In this document: positions 55,303-62,019 of the stretch, one piece after another
Layout: each line of letters begins with the position of its first letter
How positions within the stretch are numbered: position 1 is the first letter of the stretch
Origin: Bradyrhizobium sp. CSA207
Lineage (GTDB): Bacteria; Pseudomonadota; Alphaproteobacteria; Rhizobiales; Xanthobacteraceae
Direction of reading: 5' to 3'
Assembly: GCF_029051685.1 (NCBI RefSeq)
Contig: NZ_JAACFT010000008.1
Location: 62,001 to 126,000, forward strand
DNA: 64,000 nt
Program-made: the position numbers and the translations under genes
The notes under the pieces: model-generated
The model's input: only the letters and a program-made list of their open reading frames with translations
The model's database searches: none
What the model was told of the DNA's origin: nothing

Positions 55303-56379
55303 ATGAAGCTCCCGCGCATCACCATCCTGGCCACGCTGTTGCTGACGGCGCCCGCTGCCGCGCAGCTTCAGATCACTCCGCCGGTGGCAACGCCGAGCGC
55401 GGCGCCCGCCAAGGAAAAAGCCAAAGAAAAACCCGCGACCAAGCCGCACACCATCACCAAGAAGAAGGACGCCGCGCCAAAACCATCGGCCTCGCCGAGC
55501 CCGGCGCCCGCTGCGACCGTGATCCCCGCGCCTCCCACCGACAATTCCAATGTCGACCTGGTGTACGGCGCCTATCAGCGCGGCCAGTACAAGACGGCGC
55601 TCGAGCTCGCCACCGCCCGCGCGCAAGCCGGCGATGCCAAGGCGATGACCATGCTGGGCGAGCTCTATTCCAACGCGATGGGCATCAGGCGCGACTACGC
55701 CAAGGCGTCGCAGTGGTACAAGCGCGCGTCCGACGCCGGCGACCGCGAGGCGATGTTCGCGCTCGCCATGCTGCGCATGTCCGGCCGCGGCGGCCCTGTC
55801 GACAAGGGCGAGGCCGTCAAGCTGATGGCGTCCGCCGCCAAGCTCGGCGAGCCCAAGGCGGCCTATAATCTCGCGCTGCTCTATCTCGATGGCCAGACCC
55901 TGCCACAGGACGTCAAGCGCTCCGCCGAGCTGCTGCGCCAAGCCGCCGACGCCGGGCTGCCCGAGGCGCAATACGCGCTGGCGACGTTCTACAAGGAAGG
56001 CACCGGCGTGCCGAAGGACCCCGAAAGGGCGGTGCGGCTGCTCCAGGCGGCAACGCTGACCGACAATGTCGATGCCGAGGTCGAATACGCCATCGCGCTG
56101 TTCAACGGCACCGGCACGCCGAAGAACCAGCCGGCGGCCGTCGCGTTGCTCCGCAAGGCGTCGCGTCAGGGCAGCGCGATCGCACAGAACCGGCTGGCCT
56201 GGGTCCTGATCAACGGCGTGGGCGCCCAGATGGACAAGATCGAGGGCTTCAAATGGCACCTGGTGGCCAAAACCGCCGGCAAGGGCGATCCGGAGCTCGA
56301 CAAGCAATTGTCCGATTTGTCGCCCGACGACCGGGCCAAGGCCGAGGCCGCCGCCAGGAAATGGCTCGGGACCAAATGA
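55303..56379 (+). CDS. exported Sel1/TPR-repeat protein
   Basis: This is a 358-residue secreted protein with a signal peptide (MKLPRITILATLLLTAPAAA), a Pro/Ala/Lys-rich linker up to about residue 80 and then at least six Sel1-like repeats of about 36 residues (for example KAMTMLGELYSNAMGIRRDY, EAMFALAMLRMSGRGGPVDK, EAQYALATFYKEGTGVPKDP). Such repeats serve protein-protein contacts in the periplasm. It follows the ThiE-like gene by 8 bases. Its partners are not evident. Confidence 0.9.
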   Translation: MKLPRITILATLLLTAPAAAQLQITPPVATPSAAPAKEKAKEKPATKPHTITKKKDAAPKPSASPSPAPAATVIPAPPTDNSNVDLVYGAYQRGQYKTALELATARAQAGDAKAMTMLGELYSNAMGIRRDYAKASQWYKRASDAGDREAMFALAMLRMSGRGGPVDKGEAVKLMASAAKLGEPKAAYNLALLYLDGQTLPQDVKRSAELLRQAADAGLPEAQYALATFYKEGTGVPKDPERAVRLLQAATLTDNVDAEVEYAIALFNGTGTPKNQPAAVALLRKASRQGSAIAQNRLAWVLINGVGAQMDKIEGFKWHLVAKTAGKGDPELDKQLSDLSPDDRAKAEAAARKWLGTK

Positions 56380-56489
56380 CTTGACGCAATGAGTTGACGC
56401 AATGACTTGACGTCAAGCCCCTCGCAGGGCACCCCATCCCTCAAACGGGCGCGACTGCGCGCCATTTCCCCCGATCAAGACCAGAGCTC

Positions 56490-57281
56490 ATGCTGTATTC
56501 CGCCACTATCAACGTCATGGTCAAGGCCGCGCGCCGCGCCGGCCGCAGCCTCAAGCGCGATCTCGGCGAGATCGAACATCTCCAGGTCTCGCTAAAAGGC
56601 CCGGCCAATTTCGTCTCGCTCGCCGACAAGCGCGCCGAGGAGATGCTCTACCAGGACCTCGCCAAGGCGCGGCCCGGCTACGGCTTCATCGGCGAGGAAG
56701 GCGGCAGTCGGGAAGGCCCCGACAAGAGCCACACCTGGATCGTCGATCCGCTCGACGGCACCACCAACTTCCTGCACGGCATCCCGCAATTTGCGATCTC
56801 GATCGGGCTTTCGCGCGAGGGCACGATCATCGCCGGCGTGATCTACAATCCCGCCAATGACGAGCTCTACATCGCCGAGCGCGGCAAGGGCGCCTTCCTC
56901 AACGACCAGCGCCTGCGGGTGGCCGGCCGCCGCCAGCTCAACGAATGCGTGGTGGCCTGCGGCCTGCCCCATATCGGCCGCGGCGACCACGAGGAATTCC
57001 GCCGCGAGATGACCGCGATCCAGGACCGCGTCGCAGGGCTGCGCCGCTTCGGCGCCGCCTCGCTCGACTTAGCCTTCGTCGCCGCCGGCCGCCTCGACGG
57101 CTACTGGGAACGCAATCTGCAACCCTGGGACATCGCCGCGGGCCAGATCATGCTCCGGGAAGCGGGCGGCACGATCAGCGACATCGACACGCCGGGCGAT
57201 GCACTGGTGACCGGGCATGTCGTGTGCGGGAATGAGTTCGTGCACGGGGAGCTGGTGAAGATTTTGCGGAAGGCGGCTTAA
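56490..57281 (+). CDS. inositol monophosphatase family protein (SuhB-like)
   Basis: This is a magnesium-dependent phosphatase of 263 residues. The metal sites are GFIGEEGGSREG, WIVDPLDGTTNFLHGIPQF and YWERNLQPWDIAAGQIML, and FGAASLDLAFVAAGRLDGYW is the usual second motif. SuhB-type enzymes also act in ribosome and RNA processing in other bacteria; here the substrate is not known. It ends the housekeeping block before the gene-poor region. Confidence 0.93.
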   Translation: MLYSATINVMVKAARRAGRSLKRDLGEIEHLQVSLKGPANFVSLADKRAEEMLYQDLAKARPGYGFIGEEGGSREGPDKSHTWIVDPLDGTTNFLHGIPQFAISIGLSREGTIIAGVIYNPANDELYIAERGKGAFLNDQRLRVAGRRQLNECVVACGLPHIGRGDHEEFRREMTAIQDRVAGLRRFGAASLDLAFVAAGRLDGYWERNLQPWDIAAGQIMLREAGGTISDIDTPGDALVTGHVVCGNEFVHGELVKILRKAA

Positions 57282-57340
57282 CCTCTCCCCGCCCTTCCGC
57301 GGGGAGAGGTCGGATTGCAAAAGCAATCCGGGTGAGGGGC
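57281..57340. repeat. single-arm palindromic repeat after the SuhB-like gene
   Basis: ACCTCTCCCCGCCCTTCCGC and GGGGAGAGGT form a hairpin, followed by GGATTGCAAAAGCAATCC and GGGTGAGGGGC. It is a single arm of the module seen twice at 44551-44695 and begins on the last base of the stop codon. It may act as a transcription end. Confidence 0.65.
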
Positions 57341-57622
57341 AAGGCACGGCGCGGGCCAAATCGACGATCCATCCGATGCGCGCGACGATCGTGCATTCTT
57401 CCTGGGGACACCCGCGCGGGTGCGCTCCCCTGGGTTCGATCCCGGATAAAAGCCGCAGCGCCTGCTGCTTTTGCACAAGCAGTCTCGTCGTCATGGAGGC
57501 ATCCAAGAGCGTGCGCAGCGCTTGTGCGGCAAAACAATAGGCGCCTGCGGGCCATGGAGAGTCGCTTTAGTCGGAACTAGCAAGCGATCGATCGCGCCTT
57601 AACGTCTAGTATCGACCACGCC
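57341..57622. other. intergenic, no gene seen
   Basis: I find no supported gene here. The GGGTTCGATCCC at about 57432-57443 resembles a tRNA T-loop, but no acceptor, D or anticodon arm accompanies it, so it is not called as a tRNA. This marks the left edge of the gene-poor region. Confidence 0.4.
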
Positions 57623-57823
57623 TCAACGCCGAGTTTTGTCCCAACGCTCGGCACCGGGAACGATTGAGGGAGACTGCTCCTCCAATTCTCGGAGCCGATC
57701 GATTTGCGTTCTAAGGTTCGGCGGTAGTTCCGGCTCTGGTTTCAGCGACGCTCGTAACCTCTCGCCGATCTCTCGAACGATGGCCCGGCTGTGTACGTAG
57801 TCGATCTCGATGCGGTTGCGCAT
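57623..57823 (-). CDS. small hypothetical protein
   Basis: This is a 66-residue charged protein (MRNRIEIDYVHSRAIVREIG, ERLRASLKPEPELPPNLRTQ, then IDRLRELEEQSPSIVP). The composition, with an N-terminal strand, amphipathic helix and Ser-Pro-Ser-Ile-Val-Pro tail, looks like a genuine small rhizobial protein that I recall seeing in Bradyrhizobium genomes (recollection). No function is known. Confidence 0.65.
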   Translation of the reverse strand: MRNRIEIDYVHSRAIVREIGERLRASLKPEPELPPNLRTQIDRLRELEEQSPSIVPGAERWDKTRR

Positions 57824-58237
57824 GGCGGAGCCTTCGGTAACAACAACGCCACCGGCAGGCCGTCACTACTCCCCCGCAACCGATCGGGGCGCGGCTGGCG
57901 ATTTTGAATGGAACCGGAGACCGCCGCTTTTGGCTATCTTGCGCGAGCGCTTGCAGAGAAAAGCGGGTCGGCGACCTTTGGCTATCCGCGACATGCGCCG
58001 TGTTGGTACCGGCGAGCGGCGGTCTCACATTTCTAAAGCTCGCGGACGGCTTTCGTTCCCGATTTCTGATCGCGACGGCGAGTTCCATTTGAAAGGAGGG
58101 ACCTAGCTAGGAGCGGCCAGTCGCTGACACCATGGCGGCAACCTCCGATGTGGGCGAACACATCGAGCCGCGCGGCGTTCGGAACCATTTCTGAGAGTGT
58201 CCGGTTGGTTTTCTGGGGCGATGAAGGGACCATCGCC
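57824..58237. other. intergenic, no convincing gene
   Basis: A 62-codon and a 98-codon frame overlap here on the plus strand, in different phases. Neither has a good ribosome site or a recognisable composition, so I do not call them. GAAAGGAGGGACC at about 58090-58102 is a strong Shine-Dalgarno-like string not followed by a start at the right distance. Confidence 0.35.
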
Positions 58238-58411
58238 ATGAGGAGCGAATATCTCGCCACGATTGTGATAGCTGTTCTTGCCGTTGGTGCTGGGCTGTCA
58301 GTCAACTCTGTCGGCTCGCTGCCTTCCGAAAAGCAGTCCACGCCGAGCGCCGTGCAACCGGCGGACCGATTAGCTGGGTCCGTGGATCCATTTCTTCGGT
58401 CTGGTGGCTAA
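58238..58411 (+). CDS. small exported or membrane-anchored peptide, hypothetical
   Basis: This would be a 57-residue protein with an N-terminal hydrophobic segment (YLATIVIAVLAVGAGLSV) followed by a short polar tail (SEKQSTPSAVQPADRLAG). GAAGGGA lies about 10 bases before the ATG. It could be a signal anchor protein, or a non-functional frame; nothing else supports it. Confidence 0.45.
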   Translation: MRSEYLATIVIAVLAVGAGLSVNSVGSLPSEKQSTPSAVQPADRLAGSVDPFLRSGG

Positions 58412-58414
58412 CAG

Positions 58415-58611
58415 CCGCCCTTTGGCTGTCATCACCACGACAAAGCTGCGTGCTTTTCGGCGCGCCGATGCCCCAGAGCGGATGCGCTGGCCTGAATTTC
58501 GAGTGTGTCGCCGTCGATGACGCTGGCTTGGCCGACGAGATCGGCCGCGAGCGCCAGCAGCGAGGCGATTGCAATCAACAAAGCAAATTGCGTGAGTAAG
58601 ACGCACCTCAC
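58415..58611 (-). pseudogene. thermonuclease (SNase-like) gene remnant, frameshifted and 3'-truncated
   Basis: From GTG 58611 the minus strand reads a signal-peptide-like start (CVLLTQFALLIAIASLLALA) and ASVIDGDTLEI, the opening motif of exported SNase-fold nucleases. Two single-base losses follow; in the restored frame the sequence reads GQRI then LWGIGAPKSTQLCRGDDS, which corresponds to the LWGIDAPE-type nuclease motif with the Asp changed to Gly and the Glu to Lys. Homology then stops, with the catalytic C-terminal half missing. Confidence 0.75.
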
Positions 58612-58652
58612 GGCACTAGTTGCGTGAGGCGCGTTGTTGTGTGTAGGGCCTC

Positions 58653-59132
58653 TTACGTACCGGGCGTCTTGACGACCAGTTTTATGTTCAAGAGGTTGAC
58701 ACCCTTGAACGGGTTCGGCGCGCTTTCGATCGTGCCCGTGCCCGTAGCGTTCGCATAGGCGCCCGTGCCCGAGAGGATCGTATATTCGCCTTTCGACTGG
58801 CCGTTTTTTACCGAGCCGGTATAGCGCGCCGTGATCGAGCCATCCTCGAACGTGTAGGTGCTGTAGCCGTAGAAGGGTCCCGAGCCTTTGAGCAAGTCTG
58901 CGGAATTGACGAACTCTTTCACCCCGATACGGCCGTCCTTGAAGACGGCGACGCCGAATAATTTGCCGGACGCGACCGTCTGGCCTTCGATGTTCGCGAC
59001 CTCTGTTACTTTGTAATCAATCGGCTTAGTGACGAGCTTGAACTCAAGCACCTGCTCGCCAGCGAGAGCAGTCGATGCCGCAGGCACTGAGAGCACTGCT
59101 AACAAGAAGCACAAAGCATGAGACATTCGCAT
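58653..59132 (-). CDS. secreted allene-oxide-cyclase-barrel-like protein
   Basis: This is a 159-residue protein with a clear signal peptide (MRMSHALCFLLAVLSVPAAS, cleavage near ALA-G). The mature part is rich in strands: EVANIEGQTVASGKLFGVAV, GYSTYTFEDGSITARYTGSV and GEYTILSGTGAYANATGTGT. The SGTGAYANATGTG pattern resembles allene oxide cyclase barrel/dirigent-like domains. AGGAGG is 6 bases before the ATG, so the gene is well supported. In bacteria such barrels are of unknown function; the allene oxide cyclase reaction itself should not be assumed. Confidence 0.85.
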   Translation of the reverse strand: MRMSHALCFLLAVLSVPAASTALAGEQVLEFKLVTKPIDYKVTEVANIEGQTVASGKLFGVAVFKDGRIGVKEFVNSADLLKGSGPFYGYSTYTFEDGSITARYTGSVKNGQSKGEYTILSGTGAYANATGTGTIESAPNPFKGVNLLNIKLVVKTPGT

Positions 59133-59462
59133 GTGCGTCCTCCTCTAAAATAATCGCTGATGTTGAAAACAATCCCGTCCCATCGGTGGGACGCTGAAGC
59201 GTAACACAAGAACTGGATGTTGATCAGGTGCGAGAGTATCGGGACGTGCTGCGCCGCACGATCCCGCTTGAGCGCACGCACTTCGATGCGCGCCATCATC
59301 GGTGAGTGTCTAACTCCCCAGCGCCTGCGGACGGACTTACTCTCACTGCGAGCGGAAAAGGTTCATCTCCCGGCGCACAATTTTCGTGCTCCACAGCATC
59401 TGCGCGCGGCTCTAGGATTGCCGCGTCCGGGGCACGGGCATTTGAGTAGCCGGTTTATTTTG

Positions 59463-59503
59463 AGCCCGGAGGCCGCTCGCAAATATTCGCGGGCGGGCTT
59501 TTT
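59463..59503 (+). terminator. rho-independent terminator without an upstream gene
   Basis: AGCCCG pairs with CGGGCT, with an inner CCGC/GCGG stem and a loop around CAAATATTCG, followed by TTTTT. The orientation is for plus-strand transcripts, but no plus-strand gene ends here; the nearest supported genes on both sides are on the minus strand. Confidence 0.6.
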
Positions 59504-59578
59504 CAACGCCGCCAGCCTTCTTGTCGAACTCAGTCCGGTATCCCTTCGGCGTGAGGCGGACGCGCTGGTCAGACCAAG

Positions 59579-59812
59579 CTATTCGCGCCGCGCATCGGCT
59601 CTTACGCCGTCGGGCGTAACCTCATAGTCCTCGCCGCGATGCCTGAGCCAGCCTGCCTTGACCATCGCGATCGCGGTCTCCTCGCTGCATAAACGGTGGT
59701 TGTCGCCGGGGGAATACAGTTTGCCATTGTGTGCGACCAGGCGGCCGTACAGGTGGGCTTGCCTCAACACTCTGCGCATTCCAGGCGAGGGCTTGACCAT
59801 AGTGGCTATCAA
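59579..59812 (-). CDS. small hypothetical protein
   Basis: This is a 77-residue basic protein. It reads MVKPSPGMRRVLRQAHLYGR, LVAHNGKLYSPGDNHRL, then EETAIAMVKAGWLRHRGEDY and EVTPDGVRADARRE. The arrangement, a helix, a short beta hairpin and a second helix-strand ending in TPDGV, is like a small winged-helix domain found in many rhizobial short proteins, though I cannot name a family. ATGs at 59812 and 59800 are both possible. Confidence 0.65.
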   Translation of the reverse strand: MIATMVKPSPGMRRVLRQAHLYGRLVAHNGKLYSPGDNHRLCSEETAIAMVKAGWLRHRGEDYEVTPDGVRADARRE

Positions 59813-59924
59813 CTCTGGTTGCCCATATTCGTTCCGGTGAATTTATCGTAGCGCGTTGCCGATGGCGACGACAGCCCGCCACTGCGACGAAATGCCAGTC
59901 TTACGGACCGTGCAACAGCAGAAA

Positions 59925-59942
59925 GGCCGCCCGAAAGCGGCC
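59925..59942. terminator. GC hairpin, possible terminator
   Basis: GGCCGC-CCGAAA-GCGGCC is a perfect 6-bp stem with a 6-base loop, flanked by AGAAA on the left, which gives TTTCT on the minus strand. It could end a minus-strand transcript coming from the right. No gene clearly feeds it. Confidence 0.4.
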
Positions 59943-60113
59943 TCTGGAAAGTCTAAAGCGCTGATCCAATCGCGTAGGTCGAACCTCTGGCAGCATAGCC
60001 GCCTGCCCCCGTGTTCAAGATCGGTACGAATTCAAACTTCTTCACCCCAGGTACCCAGTAAAGCTACGCTTGGCAGGTGCGGTCGCATAGATATTTCCGG
60101 AGAAGGGAGTGCG

Positions 60114-60269
60114 ATGCGGCGCCCGATCCTCCCTGTCCGCGCTGCGCATCACGATCTTGAGCGCGTCATCGGGCACGGGCCGCTCAGTCCCCACAAAGAA
60201 AAGGCCTGGTGGCTTAACCGCCCGCCAGGCCCTTGTTCTTGCGACTGCCAGGGAGCTAATCAGGGTTAG
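60114..60269 (+). CDS. possible small protein, low confidence
   Basis: A 51-codon frame starts at an ATG preceded by GAAGGGAG and reads MRRPILPVRAAHHDLERVIG then HGPLSPHKEKAWWLNRPPGP. A strong hairpin (60203-60231) lies inside it, which would be unusual for a coding region. It is listed only because of the ribosome site. Confidence 0.25.
   Translation: MRRPILPVRAAHHDLERVIGHGPLSPHKEKAWWLNRPPGPCSCDCQGANQG
60195..60231 (-). terminator. rho-independent terminator, minus strand
   Basis: GGCCTGG pairs with CCAGGCC and an inner GGC with GCC around TTAACC. On the minus strand the stem is followed by TTTTCTTT, a usable T-run. It may end the transcript of the decayed gene at 60266-60463 or of the small gene at 60508-60741. 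Confidence 0.55.
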
Positions 60270-60463
60270 TGCCGTGGGGGTACGACTGTCGCAGATGCAT
60301 CTGCAACTGTCAGTTTGATCGGGCAACCAGGCGTGCCCTTGTGCTGGTGTATGACAGGGCCGTTGATCTTCTCATCCTGCACCGGCTGGCGTTGGCCAGC
60401 TCCATCAGCTTGCGCGCGGCGGCGTCAGCATCGGCGGGGTGGGCGAGGCTCGATGAATTTCAT
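60266..60463 (-). pseudogene. decayed small hypothetical gene with frameshifts
   Basis: On the minus strand the reading goes MKFIEPRPPR in the first frame, DADAAARKLMELANA in a second, and PVQDEKINGPVIHQHKGTP in a third, ending at TAA 60266. Together the three pieces resemble a short rhizobial protein that I recall as beginning MKFIEPRP-ADPDAAARKL; the reading needs at least two frameshifts. Family assignment is from memory only. Confidence 0.5.
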
Positions 60464-60507
60464 GTGTTATTGCTAAGAAGCAACAAGCTTCCGCTAGAAC
60501 GGATCAC

Positions 60508-60741
60508 CTAGCTCTTCCTCGGGTGACAGATGATCTGTTGGATGCTGTTGAACGGCGCCACGAGAGGCCTAGCTCTTGCGTGGTCCGCGTGATCGCTCCC
60601 AGCGATGAAATCCCTCCCCACGGAGTAGGACGGGTACATGGTGCATGCATTCTGCACGCCGAACACAATCGTCAAGGACTCGCAGTCCTCTACTAGCTTC
60701 GAGAGATGGCCTTCCAGCGTATGCGGGTCGATCTCCGACAT
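60508..60741 (-). CDS. small hypothetical protein
   Basis: This is a 77-residue frame from ATG 60741, with AAGGGGG about 8 bases upstream. It reads MSEIDPHTLEGHLSKLVEDC, ESLTIVFGVQNACTMYPSYS, then VGRDFIAGSDHADHARARPL. The balanced composition and ribosome site favour a real gene, but I recognise no family. The frame is open for 43 codons further upstream without a better start. Confidence 0.5.
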   Translation of the reverse strand: MSEIDPHTLEGHLSKLVEDCESLTIVFGVQNACTMYPSYSVGRDFIAGSDHADHARARPLVAPFNSIQQIICHPRKS

Positions 60742-61114
60742 CAGGTCGCCCCCTTGGTTGGACTCAATGTGCAGCTTAATGGGAGTCACGGATAAACGCA
60801 GGAAAAATCCGAGGGACCATCGATAGGCCGACGCCGAAAATTTGCCCCGGCCCGGCCCCCGGTCCTCCACTTCGCCGCTGGTGAGTCTACCGCCCGAGCC
60901 ACCGACGCAAACGAGCCGCCAACTGTTCCTTGGCGGCTCGCGTCAACTTCAGCTTCTTCTTGTGCAGGGTTACGCCCTAACCAGACAACCCAATCCAAGA
61001 CCTTCCAATCCTTGCCTAGTACCCTTGAGTCGATCACCGATCGACGAAGGCATGATGCTCCGATCGATGGCAGGTTCAATTCACAAATTGTGAACTCAGG
61101 TAGCGATCGAAGCG

Positions 61115-61339
61115 TTATTGATGTTGGCGGTTGATTTCGATGGCTCGACGACATTCGCGCACATCGTCATGGGCGCCGATGGCAATTGATCTCGATGCCT
61201 TTAGCGTCTCAGTCGGCGTTGCACCCAATTGTGCTTGCAGCCAGTAGTGTGTGATTTCGCGCTGTGGTTGGATTTTTGGCTTGGCGGCAGCAGCCTTGAG
61301 TTGTTTGACGAAGTATTGCTGAAACAGACGGCTGCTATA
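61115..61339 (-). other. open reading stretch without a start codon (possible gene remnant)
   Basis: After a TAA at 61340 the minus strand stays open for 74 codons and reads RLFQQYFVKQLKAAAAKPKI, then REITHYWLQAQLGATPTETL, and SIAIGAHDDVRECRRAIEIN. The residue composition is protein-like, but there is no ATG, GTG or TTG at the front; an ATG lies immediately before the in-frame stop. A further short protein-like piece, LKLTRAAKEQLAARLRRWLG, ends with TAG on the same strand near 60885. Both look like remnants. Confidence 0.4.
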
Positions 61340-61533
61340 TTACATTGTAGGTAACGAGCCCTGCTCCTTTCTTACCGCGGCAAGCAAGTGAGCCTATCGC
61401 CCTTTGAGCATTTCGAATTGGCGCAGCCTTGTGAATGGGCTCACATCCGACAGCCACCGACAGGGCTAAGCTCATCCGAAAATTCGTGGTGGAAATATCT
61501 TACAGTAGTGATGGTCCAACGACGGGGGCAACG

Positions 61534-61719
61534 ATGCCCGCCATATTCGACCTGCTCTATCGAGAATACTGCCGCGCCCGCCTCGCTGAAATGCGGAAGC
61601 AGCTTCTGATCGCGGGTCAAAGTCCTGAAATCCTACAAGCTGACTGCGATGCCGCCGACGCTGCCGATCGGAGTTGCATTGACAAGCAGCACGAGATCGG
61701 TCACGGGCCACCGAATTGA
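61534..61719 (+). CDS. small hypothetical protein
   Basis: This is a 61-residue frame from ATG 61534 with GGGGGC upstream. It reads MPAIFDLLYREYCRARLAEM, RKQLLIAGQSPEILQADCDA, then ADAADRSCIDKQHEIGH. The N-terminal half is a convincing amphipathic helix. An in-frame ATG at 61435 would add 33 less protein-like residues. No function is suggested. Confidence 0.55.
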   Translation: MPAIFDLLYREYCRARLAEMRKQLLIAGQSPEILQADCDAADAADRSCIDKQHEIGHGPPN

Positions 61720-61900
61720 AGCGGCCACAAGACAAGGGGCTCTGGAAGAATGTCTTATTCAGCGGGGAGATTTAGGGCTTCACCTATGGTGTGGGTGCAC
61801 GCGGATCGTGATGCATTCATCTGGCAGCGATCAGGATGGCATCGTGCTGTTGCCAGAGCTTGATGCTGAACTGGCGCAAAGAATGGCCGCTACAGCGTAA
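61649..61900 (+). CDS. possible small protein overlapping the previous gene
   Basis: An 83-codon frame in another phase overlaps the end of the previous gene by 71 bases. The later part (GALEECLIQRGDLGLHLWCG then CTRIVMHSSGSDQDGIVLLP) is protein-like, with a Cys-Gly-Cys pair as in small zinc-ribbon-like proteins. There is no clear ribosome site, so it may be a remnant. Confidence 0.3.
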   Translation: MPPTLPIGVALTSSTRSVTGHRIEAATRQGALEECLIQRGDLGLHLWCGCTRIVMHSSGSDQDGIVLLPELDAELAQRMAATA

Positions 61901-61948
61901 CAAGCAACGGCCCACAAATGCCGCGCGCCCCCTTTTGCCCAGCGATCT

Positions 61949-61962
61949 TTGATCTTTATCAA
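61949..61962. promoter_or_regulatory. FixK/FNR box upstream of the hybrid kinase
   Basis: TTGAT-CTTT-ATCAA is a perfect match to the FNR/FixK consensus TTGAT-N4-ATCAA. Its centre is 64 bases before the kinase ATG, a fitting distance for an activated promoter with a short leader. In rhizobia such boxes mark genes induced under low oxygen by FixK2-type regulators. No other gene starts between the box and the kinase. Confidence 0.65.
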
Positions 61963-62019
61963 GGAGACCAAAAGGTCAGTCATGGTGGACGATCCAACTG
62001 CCTAGTCTAGGCGTCGACG

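Noticed and set aside
57425..57450. tRNA-like GGGTTCGATCCC
   Set aside because: Only a T-loop-like string is present; no D arm, anticodon arm or acceptor stem could be folded around it.
59217..59627. A 136-codon plus-strand frame
   Set aside because: It runs through a terminator hairpin and overlaps the end of the supported minus-strand gene at 59579; the composition is not convincing.
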